Shown here in pieces: positions 36,755 through 44,812 of a DNA stretch of 64,000 nucleotides. The notes under the pieces were generated by a model that saw only the letters and a list, made by a program, of their open reading frames with translations, had not been told where the DNA came from and ran no database searches. Every line of letters begins with the position of its first letter. The stretch's first letter is position 1. This DNA is from an uncultured Clostridiaceae bacterium (GTDB taxonomy: Bacteria; Bacillota; Clostridia; Lachnospirales; Lachnospiraceae), in NCBI GenBank assembly GCA_947177415.1, contig CAMWUK010000003.1:1-64000 (forward strand). Direction: 5' to 3'. A program made the translations under genes and the position numbers.

Positions 36755-36894
36755 TAGAACTTTGCACTTGTTGCAAAACCCGTAAAAATAAGTAGCAGTA
36801 GAGAAGAATCTTTGGTATAATAAGGATAGTGTCAAAGTATGGGAGAACAGTAACAGAATAGAGTGAGCTGCAAAAGATATCAGGGGGTGTTGGT

Positions 36895-39312
36895 GTGAAG
36901 ATAAGTTTGAAGAAACAGTTTGTAGAAATGATAGAGTATATAGAATTTCCTGTAGTAATTTATGTCTATGAAACTGGGAAAGTGACAGCAATGAATAAAT
37001 TTGCCCAGACAGCTTTAAATGAAGGTGCTTGTCAAAATGTAAATTTATTATGGGCAGATCAAAAGAAATTAAAACTTTCAAATGACATTCTTGAGGGAAA
37101 AAGCCGTTATTATTTCGGAAAAGAGATTCTGATAGGAAATGAGATAAAAAATATTGATATGGAACTATGTGTAATAGCATGTGGAGGAGAACATATTGTG
37201 GTTATGTTTTTTGACCAAAGCTATAAACAGCCTTTTCGTATGGATATGGACAAGCTGTATCCTAGGTTGATATGGAAAGATATTGATGGATCTTATACTG
37301 TAGTGAGTGGGAATGCAAAAAGTGATATAGAAGAATATCTGGCACTAAAATCCCGGATTGATGAAGTTAGTCCGCAAGTGAAAGAACTGTTTGAAGAATA
37401 TAACCGGATAGAAATGGAAGTGAAAGTTCGTCAAGAGCCATTGTTTTGTCACATGGAGCAGATTAATTTTGAACAAGAAAATCCATATTATGTAAGAATG
37501 AACAGAATCCCTATTTATGATAAAAAGATAGGATATCAAGGGATGCTTTTGATGTATATGCCTGTATTGTCAAAGGATGATTATGAGAGATTGTTTAATC
37601 ATTCCCTTTGTGAGAGTGCCGCTATGAGAGATTGTCTGATGAATGAAGATATTATTATGATAGGTTTGGCTTATGAAGAGAGGTTGCCAATTATTTATGC
37701 CACACCCAATATTCAAAGTTTGGGATATTCTGTGGAAGCAATCATGGGACAACAGCTAACTTGGAGCGATTTGATACATGAGGAAGATGTAGAAAGAGTT
37801 ATAGAGGAACTTTGGAAGGGCATTCGCTATAAGGAAAAGAATATTCAGCAGAAGTTTCGCATGAAGACCCGGGATGAAAATGAAGTTTGGGTAGATAGTA
37901 CAACTATTGGAAAAGATTTTTATACTGGCGGACATATAAGAATTATTCTTAAAATGACTCAATCTACAGCATCAGAACCTGCCAGAAAGGTATTGATGAA
38001 AAAAGAAACATATCTGGATTTCTTAACGGGACTTCCAAATCGCATGAAATATGAGGAGGATGCTCAGAAACAGATAGAGGTAGCATTGACAAACCGTAAA
38101 AAAGGTTTTGTGATTATGTTGGATTTGGATGATTTTCGGCATATTAATGAGGCTTTTGGAACGGAATATGGAGATATTTTATTAAAACAAGTGGCAAAAG
38201 CATTGAATGATATTCCAGAGATTGAAAATTATTGTTATCGTGTGGATGGGGATGAATTTTTATTATTTGTTAAAGGGGAATATGCAAAACAGACAGAAGA
38301 GATTATCCAACAATGTTTAAAGCTTTTCCATACCAGTTGGACATTGGAAGACAAGGAATGTTTTTGTTCGGTAAGTATTGGTATCACCGAATATCCTAAG
38401 GATAGTGCCAGCCCAAGAGAATTGTTAAAATATGCAGATGCTGCAGTTTATGAGGCGAAGAAAAAGGGAAAGAACCGTATCCAGCATTACAAAAAAGCAG
38501 TTTTAAATTCTTCTATTGAGAGAGTAAATTATGAAAAGCATTTGCGTAAAGCAATTACAAAGGGATGTGTAGAATTTGAGATGTTCTTTCAGCCAATTGT
38601 GAGAACAACCACAAAAGAAGTGATTTCAGCAGAAGCGTTGGTGCGATGGTATAGTCCTGAATTAGGATTTATTACACCGATTAACTTTATTTCTTTATCT
38701 GAATATTTGGGATTGATTGTGCCTTTGGGAGAATATGTGTTAAAAGAAACATTTTCTGCTTGCAAACGCTGGAATGATGCATATAATAAAGAATTTAAGG
38801 TTGCTGTGAATTTGTCTGTAGTACAGCTTGTACAGCCCAACATTGTAGACAGGATTATGGAAATCGCAAGAGTAACAGGAGTAAATACAGACAATATTAT
38901 TTTGGAGGTAACAGAGAGTCTTGCAGTAGAAGATATGAATTTAATGAAATCTGTGCTTAGCCAGCTTAGAGAAATTGGCTTTAGTATTGCATTAGATGAC
39001 TTTGGTACAGGATATTCTTCACTGAACCATATTATGGAAATGCCACTAAATTATGTAAAGATTGATAAAAGCTTTGTGTCAGGATATGGAACAGAAAATT
39101 TTAATCCAAGTTTATTAAGTGCGATTACGGAACTGGCACATAGTGTAAACATGGAAGTGGTTGTAGAGGGGGTAGAAACCAAACAGCAGATGGAATTTCT
39201 TATGTTTTTAAATACAGATAAACTACAAGGATATCTGTATGGGAAACCAATGCCAAGGGAAGAATTTGAACAACAATTCTTTGAAGCCATTCATAATAAT
39301 ACATTGGAGTAA
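36895..39312 (+). CDS. GGDEF-EAL protein with N-terminal PAS-like domains
   Basis: An 805-aa cytoplasmic protein. About 1-360 is sensory: a PAS-like start (FPVVIYVYETGKVTAMN) and a further PAS with IYATPNIQSLGYSVEAIMG. The GGDEF domain (about 370-520; DFLTGLPNR) has RVDGDEF in place of the active GGDEF loop, so cyclase activity is uncertain. The EAL domain (about 540-800) keeps EALVRW, EVTES, DDFGTGYSS, KIDKSF and EGVET, all consistent with active c-di-GMP phosphodiesterase. The start is GTG 36895, after AGGGGGTG. A receiver-Hpt gene follows. Confidence 0.93.
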   Translation: MKISLKKQFVEMIEYIEFPVVIYVYETGKVTAMNKFAQTALNEGACQNVNLLWADQKKLKLSNDILEGKSRYYFGKEILIGNEIKNIDMELCVIACGGEHIVVMFFDQSYKQPFRMDMDKLYPRLIWKDIDGSYTVVSGNAKSDIEEYLALKSRIDEVSPQVKELFEEYNRIEMEVKVRQEPLFCHMEQINFEQENPYYVRMNRIPIYDKKIGYQGMLLMYMPVLSKDDYERLFNHSLCESAAMRDCLMNEDIIMIGLAYEERLPIIYATPNIQSLGYSVEAIMGQQLTWSDLIHEEDVERVIEELWKGIRYKEKNIQQKFRMKTRDENEVWVDSTTIGKDFYTGGHIRIILKMTQSTASEPARKVLMKKETYLDFLTGLPNRMKYEEDAQKQIEVALTNRKKGFVIMLDLDDFRHINEAFGTEYGDILLKQVAKALNDIPEIENYCYRVDGDEFLLFVKGEYAKQTEEIIQQCLKLFHTSWTLEDKECFCSVSIGITEYPKDSASPRELLKYADAAVYEAKKKGKNRIQHYKKAVLNSSIERVNYEKHLRKAITKGCVEFEMFFQPIVRTTTKEVISAEALVRWYSPELGFITPINFISLSEYLGLIVPLGEYVLKETFSACKRWNDAYNKEFKVAVNLSVVQLVQPNIVDRIMEIARVTGVNTDNIILEVTESLAVEDMNLMKSVLSQLREIGFSIALDDFGTGYSSLNHIMEMPLNYVKIDKSFVSGYGTENFNPSLLSAITELAHSVNMEVVVEGVETKQQMEFLMFLNTDKLQGYLYGKPMPREEFEQQFFEAIHNNTLE

Positions 39313-39343
39313 TTGTACATAGTAAATAGTTGTAACATTTGCT

Positions 39344-39371
39344 GTAACTGTTCATGGTTCTGAACAGTTAC
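39344..39371. repeat. 28-bp palindrome, family GTAACTGTTCA
   Basis: Arms GTAACTGTTCA and TGAACAGTTAC around TGGTTC. It separates the GGDEF-EAL gene from the receiver-Hpt gene. Confidence 0.92.
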
Positions 39372-39417
39372 CATTTGCCTATATATAGAATAGATATTTT
39401 GGTGAGAAGGAGGAAAG

Positions 39418-40479
39418 ATGATGGGGATAGAGACTGCATTTCGGGCAGAGGGTATCAAAGCCCTGGTTGTAGATGATAATGAAGTGAATACTATGGTTGT
39501 AGCCAGCATGTTAGAGCAATTTTCTATATCGGTTACGGAAGTTTATTCTGGAAAATCAGCAATCGAAAAGGAACGTTTGGAAGAGTTTGATATAATTTTT
39601 ATGGATTATTTGATGCCTGAGATGAATGGAATTGAAGCCACCGAAGAAATCCGCAAATTGGGAAAAGCAAAACGTCCAATTATTGTAGCACTTACAGCCA
39701 ATGAGACCAATGAACTAAAAGGCCGTTTTAAACAGGCAGGTGTAGATGATGTTATGGTAAAACCGCTGGAATTAGAGGCGGTTTGCCATATTTTGCAAAA
39801 GTGGTTTCCTGATAAAACAGTAGAGTCTTTTTCATTTTCTATGGAGGAACAGGATTCTGGAAAGAAAGCATTATTGGAAGCTTTTTCAAAAATTGAAGAA
39901 TTAGATGTGGAGAAGGGACTTAGTCATTTGGCAAATTCTGCAAATAACTATATCAAAGTAATCAAAGCTGCAGTAGATAATATTCATTCAGAACGAAACA
40001 GGCTCAGCATGTATCAGGATTCACAAGTACAGGTGACTTCTATGAAAAATTGTTTTCACAGTTTAAAAGGGGTATTTTTAAATTTAGGCGTAAGCCGTTT
40101 GTCTAATCAATCTCAGTTATTTGAACTTGCTTGTGGAAATCAAGAAGAAGAATATATTAGAAAAAGTCTAGAGGGTTATTTACAGGATTTAGAGGATTTT
40201 ACCATACAATTAGAAGAAGCTTTGTTAGAATATGATGCAACGTATACCAAAAGCAGGAGCGAGAGATATATTCCCATGGATGAGGCAGAGTTTGCAGAAT
40301 GTGTAGAAGAATTAAAATATTACCTTTCCAGATATGAATTTAATTATCTTCCGGAATTAACCGAAAAACTAGTGTATGCAACAAAAGGAGAAGAACGGGA
40401 CAAAATGAATCAGATTGCAAAGCAGGTACAATGTTTTCAATATGAAGAAGCATTAAAAATTTTGCAACAAATGGAATAA
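39418..40479 (+). CDS. Receiver-Hpt phosphotransfer protein
   Basis: A 353-aa protein. An N-terminal receiver domain (about 15-138) has VVDDNEVN, the phospho-acceptor in IIFMDYLMPEMNG near residue 61, and KPLE near 126. A C-terminal Hpt domain has the phospho-His in CFHSLKGVFLNLG near residue 213, followed by helical sequence. Such proteins usually end a hybrid sensor kinase chain; no kinase lies next to it. AGAAGGAGG lies upstream of the double ATG. A terminator follows. Confidence 0.88.
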   Translation: MMGIETAFRAEGIKALVVDDNEVNTMVVASMLEQFSISVTEVYSGKSAIEKERLEEFDIIFMDYLMPEMNGIEATEEIRKLGKAKRPIIVALTANETNELKGRFKQAGVDDVMVKPLELEAVCHILQKWFPDKTVESFSFSMEEQDSGKKALLEAFSKIEELDVEKGLSHLANSANNYIKVIKAAVDNIHSERNRLSMYQDSQVQVTSMKNCFHSLKGVFLNLGVSRLSNQSQLFELACGNQEEEYIRKSLEGYLQDLEDFTIQLEEALLEYDATYTKSRSERYIPMDEAEFAECVEELKYYLSRYEFNYLPELTEKLVYATKGEERDKMNQIAKQVQCFQYEEALKILQQME

Positions 40480-40484
40480 AAAAG

Positions 40485-40509
40485 AAAAGACCTTCAGAGG
40501 TCTTTTTTT
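40485..40509 (+). terminator. Terminator after the receiver-Hpt gene
   Basis: AAAAGACCT pairs with AGGTCTTTT with a TCAG-type short loop and ends in seven T. A second hairpin (GCCTGACAAGTT/AACTTGCCAGGC, 40521-40551) follows. Confidence 0.9.
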
Positions 40510-40712
40510 GAAAGAGGAGTGCCTGACAAGTTGGGGAGTAACTTGCCAGGCGTGTTATAAAAAATCGAATCGGCTAACTATTATCACAAAATAATATCTA
40601 TTAGTCAAACTTGTTTGCTTTTCTTATTAACTTAAGTATACTAGTTAGATATGATGAGATTATGGATACTTTGTAAACAATTTGTTAAGAAATTAAAAAT
40701 GATATAGTCATG

Positions 40713-40883
40713 ACTGTGTTTCTACCTGAATAGATACTAGAAAACATAACTGTTCAGAACCATGAACAGTTACGTTCTAAGCCCATGAAAATTCGCCTTC
40801 GGCGAAGGGCTTAGAACAATCAAAATTTACATTTTGCTACTTAAACACGCAGTAAATGCGTGTTTCTACCTGAGTAGATACTA
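40713..40883. repeat. Composite palindromic repeat upstream of the glycosyltransferase
   Basis: Modules: TTTCTACCTGAATAGATAC end, 28-bp palindrome (40746-40773, reverse orientation), hairpin GTTCTAAGCCC/GGGCTTAGAAC enclosing TTCGCC/GGCGAA, CGCAGTAAATGCG hairpin, TTTCTACCTGAGTAGATAC end. This is the inverse of the order at 11.09-11.25 kb. Bases 40552-40712 show no gene. Confidence 0.85.
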
Positions 40884-40911
40884 GAAAACATACAAATTGA
40901 AGGGAGAAAAT

Positions 40912-41946
40912 ATGATAACCATTAGTTTATGCATGATTGTTAAAAATGAAGAGCAGGTTCTGGCAAGATGTCTGGATAGTATAAAGGATCTTATGGATGA
41001 AATCATCATTGTGGATACCGGTTCCACAGACCGGACAAAAGAGATTGCCAAAACATATACAGATAAAGTATACGATTTTGAGTGGAGGGATGATTTTTCA
41101 AAAGCAAGAAATTATTCTTTTTCAAAAGCTAATATGGAATATATTTATGTGGCAGATGCAGATGAGGTGTTAGACAAAGAAAATAGAGAGCGTTTTAGTC
41201 AGTTAAAAAAGGTGTTATTACCAGAAATTGATATTGTTCAGATGTATTATTGCAACCAGCTGCAATATAATACCACTTATAATTTTGACAAAGAATATCG
41301 CCCAAAACTGTATAAAAGAATTCGTGAATTTCGATGGCAGGATCCGATACATGAGAGTGTACGTTTAGAACCGATAGTATTTGATAGTGATATTGCTATA
41401 CTTCATTTACCAGAAAAAAATCATGGACCAAGAGACTTTTCTGTTTTTCAGAAAATATGGAAAAGGGGAGAAGTATTTAACAAAAAAATGCTGCAAATGT
41501 ACGCAAGGGAATTATTTATTGCAGGAGAAGATAAAGATTTTGTAAAGGCAAGAGGAGTATTTCAGGAAATATTTCAGGAAGAAAACAGGGATTTAGAAGA
41601 AATTAAGGTGGCTTCTTTGGTATTGGCAAGAGGCTATCATTTAGAGAATCAAATCTCTAATTTTTTTAAATATATTATGAAGGATATGGTAACAGAACCA
41701 TCTTCTGAGGGCTGTTTTGAATTAGGACTCTATTATATGGAACAAAAGGATTATGAAGAGGCTTGCAATTGGTTTATCAACGCAATGGAAGGAAGTGAGG
41801 CAAGCCTGAATATTCTTTATCAAAAAGAATTGCCTCTTGCCCAGCTTATGGATTGTTATGAAATACTGGAAAAGGATGCCATAGAAACTGACAATCATGA
41901 ATTGGCAGAACAATATAAAAATGCCAGAGAAAATTTATTGAAATAA
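40912..41946 (+). CDS. Family 2 glycosyltransferase with C-terminal TPR-like helices
   Basis: A 344-aa soluble protein. The GT-A fold begins ISLCMIVKNEEQVLARCLDSI, with VDTGSTDRTKEIA and the DADEVLD metal motif, and continues to HLPEKN. The C-terminal part (about 205-340) is alpha-helical with TPR-like CFELGLYYMEQKDYEEACNWF. This SunS-like class includes protein and peptide S/O-glycosyltransferases as well as flagellin-type ones; the acceptor is not known. ATG 40912 is seven bases after AAGGGAG. Confidence 0.88.
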   Translation: MITISLCMIVKNEEQVLARCLDSIKDLMDEIIIVDTGSTDRTKEIAKTYTDKVYDFEWRDDFSKARNYSFSKANMEYIYVADADEVLDKENRERFSQLKKVLLPEIDIVQMYYCNQLQYNTTYNFDKEYRPKLYKRIREFRWQDPIHESVRLEPIVFDSDIAILHLPEKNHGPRDFSVFQKIWKRGEVFNKKMLQMYARELFIAGEDKDFVKARGVFQEIFQEENRDLEEIKVASLVLARGYHLENQISNFFKYIMKDMVTEPSSEGCFELGLYYMEQKDYEEACNWFINAMEGSEASLNILYQKELPLAQLMDCYEILEKDAIETDNHELAEQYKNARENLLK

Positions 41947-41950
41947 TGGA

Positions 41951-42068
41951 AGTAACTGTTCATGGCAGTTACTATACTCGCGAACGAAATTGATTGCTAT
42001 TTCCAATTGTTCGCCACGGTATATGCAGTTACACTAAACATTTGCCTATGGCAAATATTAAGTGTAAC
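41951..42068. repeat. Composite hairpin element between glycosyltransferase and rnpB
   Basis: It starts with GTAACTGTTCATGGCAGTTAC, followed by a GCGAAC.../...GTTCGC hairpin and a 19-bp near-perfect inverted repeat (GTTACACTAAACATTTGCC with GGCAAATATTAAGTGTAAC, 42028-42068). It lies at the 3' end of rnpB and could act as its 3' boundary. Confidence 0.75.
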
Positions 42069-42089
42069 TAGTATAATCGAAATGATATA

Positions 42090-42440
42090 AATGAGCAGCA
42101 CTATAAGCCGAGTTCTGTATTCGATGATCATCTATCTGGTTCTGGTGTTGCCACCAGACTCAAGCGGCCTACCCGAAAGCGTGACGGGCAGCCACATAGC
42201 TTTCTGTTCGGTCTTGCTTCGGATGGGGTTTACATCTGCCACCTTTGTTACCAAAGGTGCGGTAAGCTCTTACCTCACCTTTCCACCCTGGCACTGCATA
42301 AACAGTGTGGTATATTTCTGTTGCACTAGCCTTGGAGTCGCCTCCACCGGACGTTATCCGGCATCCTGCCCTATGAAGCTCGGACTTTCCTCACCTAAAG
42401 CCTTTCGGCATTTATAGGTGCGATCATCTGTGCTACTCAT
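42090..42440 (-). ncRNA. rnpB: RNase P RNA
   Basis: On the minus strand the sequence contains the universal GAGGAAAGTCCGAGCTTC block (CR-I) near the 5' end, followed by GATGCCGGATAACGTCCGG, GTGCAACAGAAA, GTAAACCCC, and the 3' CAGAACTCGGCTTATAG block (CR-V). The ends pair as helix P1 (GAGTAGCAC with GTGCTGCTC). Length of about 350 nt is normal. It is the catalytic RNA that trims pre-tRNA 5' ends. A 108-codon plus-strand frame across it is an artefact. Confidence 0.96.
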
Positions 42441-42476
42441 AAAATATTTCTACCTGAATAGTTACAAATATTTTTA

Positions 42477-42505
42477 ATTTTATCATAAATTTCTGAAGTT
42501 GTAAA
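42477..42505 (-). promoter_or_regulatory. Putative rnpB promoter
   Basis: On the minus strand: TTTACA, exactly 17 bases, TAAAAT. The expected start is about 30 nt upstream of helix P1; a GTAACTATTCAGGTAGAAA repeat end (42448-42466) lies in between. Confidence 0.6.
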
Positions 42506-42562
42506 GAAGTAGACAAACACGAATATTTTTTTTATAATTGAGGTTATATAGGGCACAGATAG

Positions 42563-42706
42563 GTTACTGTTCACAGGTAGTACTTTGCACTTGCTGCAAA
42601 GTACGTAAGAACAAGTAGTGGTAGAGAAGAATCCAGCCTTTCGCCAAAGGCGAATTATAATAGGCTGGATTCCGTTACTGTTAGCACCGTAGGTGTGAAC
42701 AGTAAC
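42563..42706. repeat. Composite palindromic repeat (inverse of 35.3 kb copy)
   Basis: Modules: GTTACTGTTCACAGGTA, GTACTTTGCACTTGCTGCAAAGTAC hairpin, GAATCCAGCCT/AGGCTGGATTC enclosing TTCGCC/GGCGAA, GTTACTGTTAGCACC/GGTGTGAACAGTAAC. The rest of the gap to pssA (42707-42960) holds a GAGATTATTCATG half-element but no gene. Confidence 0.88.
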
Positions 42707-42960
42707 ACAGATAGAAAACCTATAATAAGTATTGGTAAAGTCTGCCTTGCAAAAGTCTACAGAAAATAATATAATAAAACGAGATTATTCATGAGGAAAA
42801 GATGAATAAGTGGAGTTTGCAAACCAACAACATGAAAAATGTTTTGTAGATATGATGATAGGAGTGTTTCATAATATGGAATGTGGATGATTGAGATGAA
42901 ATGTATTGACTGGATGATAACAGGAATATTGTTCCGACAAAAGAGAAAGGATAAGTTGGT

Positions 42961-43575
42961 ATGATAGGTTTTTATAATTTTTCGGTTGTATTGACATATA
43001 TTGGACTTGCTTCTGCGGTTCTGGGGATGACTCAGGCGTGTGATGGGAACTATAAGATTGCCATTATTTGTTTAATGTTTTGTGGACTTTGTGACATGTT
43101 TGATGGAAGAATTGCAAGGGCTATGAAACGGTCGGAAGATGCACAGAAGTTTGGAATACAGATAGATTCTCTTTGTGACTTGGTTTGTTTTGGTGTATTT
43201 CCAGCTATACTTGGCTATGCATTTGGGGCAAGAGGGCTTTTTGGAAATGTTTGTCTGGTGGTGTATGTACTTGGAGCAGTGATCCGTCTTGGCTACTTTA
43301 ATGTAATGGAAGAAAAAAGGCAAAAAGAAACAAACGAATGCAGGAAAGAATATCAGGGATTACCAGTTACATCTGCAGCAGTAATATTTCCATTAGTATT
43401 TTTGTTAAAAGATACAGATAAGGTATCTTTTAGCAACTTGTGGGAAATTGCTATGTTGTTTGTGGCATTTTTATTTATACTGGATTTTAAAGTGAAAAAA
43501 CCGGATAAGATTGCTGTATATGTATTCCTAATACTGGCAATTATCGTTGCAGGCAGAATCTTTTTTACCTTATAG
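42961..43575 (+). CDS. pssA: CDP-diacylglycerol-serine O-phosphatidyltransferase
   Basis: A 204-aa integral membrane enzyme of the CDP-alcohol phosphatidyltransferase family. The signature D-G-x2-A-R-x8-G-x3-D-x3-D is complete (FDGRIARAMK ... FGIQIDSLCD, residues about 46-69), with further hydrophobic segments to the C-terminus. It makes phosphatidylserine, and psd lies 350 bp downstream, so the pair gives phosphatidylethanolamine. AAAGGATAAG precedes the ATG. Confidence 0.92.
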   Translation: MIGFYNFSVVLTYIGLASAVLGMTQACDGNYKIAIICLMFCGLCDMFDGRIARAMKRSEDAQKFGIQIDSLCDLVCFGVFPAILGYAFGARGLFGNVCLVVYVLGAVIRLGYFNVMEEKRQKETNECRKEYQGLPVTSAAVIFPLVFLLKDTDKVSFSNLWEIAMLFVAFLFILDFKVKKPDKIAVYVFLILAIIVAGRIFFTL

Positions 43576-43600
43576 AAAAGTACATTCTAATAAAACAATC

Positions 43601-43780
43601 ATGCCTCGCAAGCGAGGCATCACCATGAATGAAAGTTGATTGCTACGTGCTACGCACTCCCGCAATCACCAACTGTATTCGTATTTCGGGCTGCCGCCCT
43701 TCATACTCATACAGTTTAGCCAGCCAAATGTCTACATTTCTTTGCAAGCAAGCTTGCACGAAATATAGCCGTTTGTCAGG
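43601..43780. repeat. Hairpin-rich non-coding stretch between pssA and psd
   Basis: It contains an ATGCCTCGC/GCGAGGCAT hairpin (43601-43620), a GGGCTGCCGCCC hairpin, CATACAGTTTAGCCA (shared with 50.67 kb) and a GCAAGCAAGCTTGC palindrome. It looks like fused repeat fragments; no gene is seen. Confidence 0.6.
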
Positions 43781-43814
43781 ACTTTCATAGTAAGATAAAT
43801 ATGAATAGGCACAT

Positions 43815-43857
43815 AAGGGGAAGTGACTGGTGGGTTTGCATGGTTACTTCCCCTTTT
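43815..43857 (+). terminator. Terminator between pssA and psd
   Basis: AAGGGGAAGTGAC pairs with GTTACTTCCCCTT, followed by TTCC. The two phospholipid genes may therefore be transcribed apart. Confidence 0.7.
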
Positions 43858-43927
43858 CCACTTCTTATATAAAATATAAAAGTGGAAAAGGTTCTGCGGT
43901 AAAATAGTTATGAGAGGAGATTGAGTT

Positions 43928-44812
43928 ATGAAATATAAAGATAGAAGCGGAAATGTAGTGAATCAGGAAACAAAACAGGATAGCATATTAAAGACGCTAT
44001 ACACAAAAAGATGGGGAAGAATGCTTTTAAAGCCTTTTCTGGCACCAGGAGTTTCCCGATTTGCAGGGGCAATTCTTGACAGCCGTATTACAACACCATT
44101 TATTATGCCATTTGTAAAGGCAAATCAAATTGATTTATCAGAGTATAAACCAAAGTTTTATAGTTCCTATAATGAATTTTTCTCAAGAGAGATAAAGCCA
44201 GAAGTAAGACCAATTGATGCAGATGTTAGAACTCTTATAACACCAGCAGATGGAAAATTGTCAGTCTATCCTATTACGGAGGGTTTGCAGGTTACAATAA
44301 AGGATACACCATATACGATAGCAGAGTTATTAAAGAATAGAAAAGTTGCCAGACAATATAAGGAAGGATATTTGGTCGTGGTACGTCTTACAGTGGATAA
44401 TTATCACAGATATTGTTATGTGGCAGACGGACTAAAAGGAAAGACACATTTTATTAAAGGGGTACTTCATACTGTAAATCCTGTTGCCAATGATTATATT
44501 CCAATTTACAAGGAAAATTGCAGGGAATATTGCCGTATACGGACGGAGCAATTTGGAGAAATCATCCAAATGGAAGTTGGGGCTATGATGGTAGGAAGAA
44601 TTTGTAATTACCATAGTGTGAAGAAAGTAACAAAGGGAGAAGAAAAAGGAAAGTTTGAATTTGGCGGTTCTACAGTAATACTGATTTTACCTAAAGATAG
44701 TGTAGAGATTGATGAAGACTTACTGGAAAATACAAAAGAAGGATTTGAAACTTTAGTGAAAATGGGAGAACGTATTGGGATAAGAAAGGAAAAGAACTAT
44801 GATGAAAAGTAA
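43928..44812 (+). CDS. psd: Phosphatidylserine decarboxylase proenzyme
   Basis: A 294-aa protein. The self-cleavage site GGST (in FEFGGSTVILI, near residue 244) yields the pyruvoyl alpha chain; the upstream His/Asp residues of the catalytic triad are in the YHRYCYV region and around TPADGKL. It converts phosphatidylserine from PssA into phosphatidylethanolamine. AGAGGAGA lies upstream of the ATG. It overlaps the next gene by 14 bases. Confidence 0.94.
   Translation: MKYKDRSGNVVNQETKQDSILKTLYTKRWGRMLLKPFLAPGVSRFAGAILDSRITTPFIMPFVKANQIDLSEYKPKFYSSYNEFFSREIKPEVRPIDADVRTLITPADGKLSVYPITEGLQVTIKDTPYTIAELLKNRKVARQYKEGYLVVVRLTVDNYHRYCYVADGLKGKTHFIKGVLHTVNPVANDYIPIYKENCREYCRIRTEQFGEIIQMEVGAMMVGRICNYHSVKKVTKGEEKGKFEFGGSTVILILPKDSVEIDEDLLENTKEGFETLVKMGERIGIRKEKNYDEK

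Noticed and set aside
36611..37180. 189-codon minus-strand frame
   Set aside because: It covers a palindromic repeat and the antisense of the GGDEF-EAL gene start, with no ribosome binding site.
42091..42417. 108-codon plus-strand frame
   Set aside because: It runs antisense through the RNase P RNA, whose conserved blocks explain the sequence.
35345..42706. CRISPR array
   Set aside because: The repeats are spread kilobases apart with palindromic modules and no regular spacers, and no cas gene is present.
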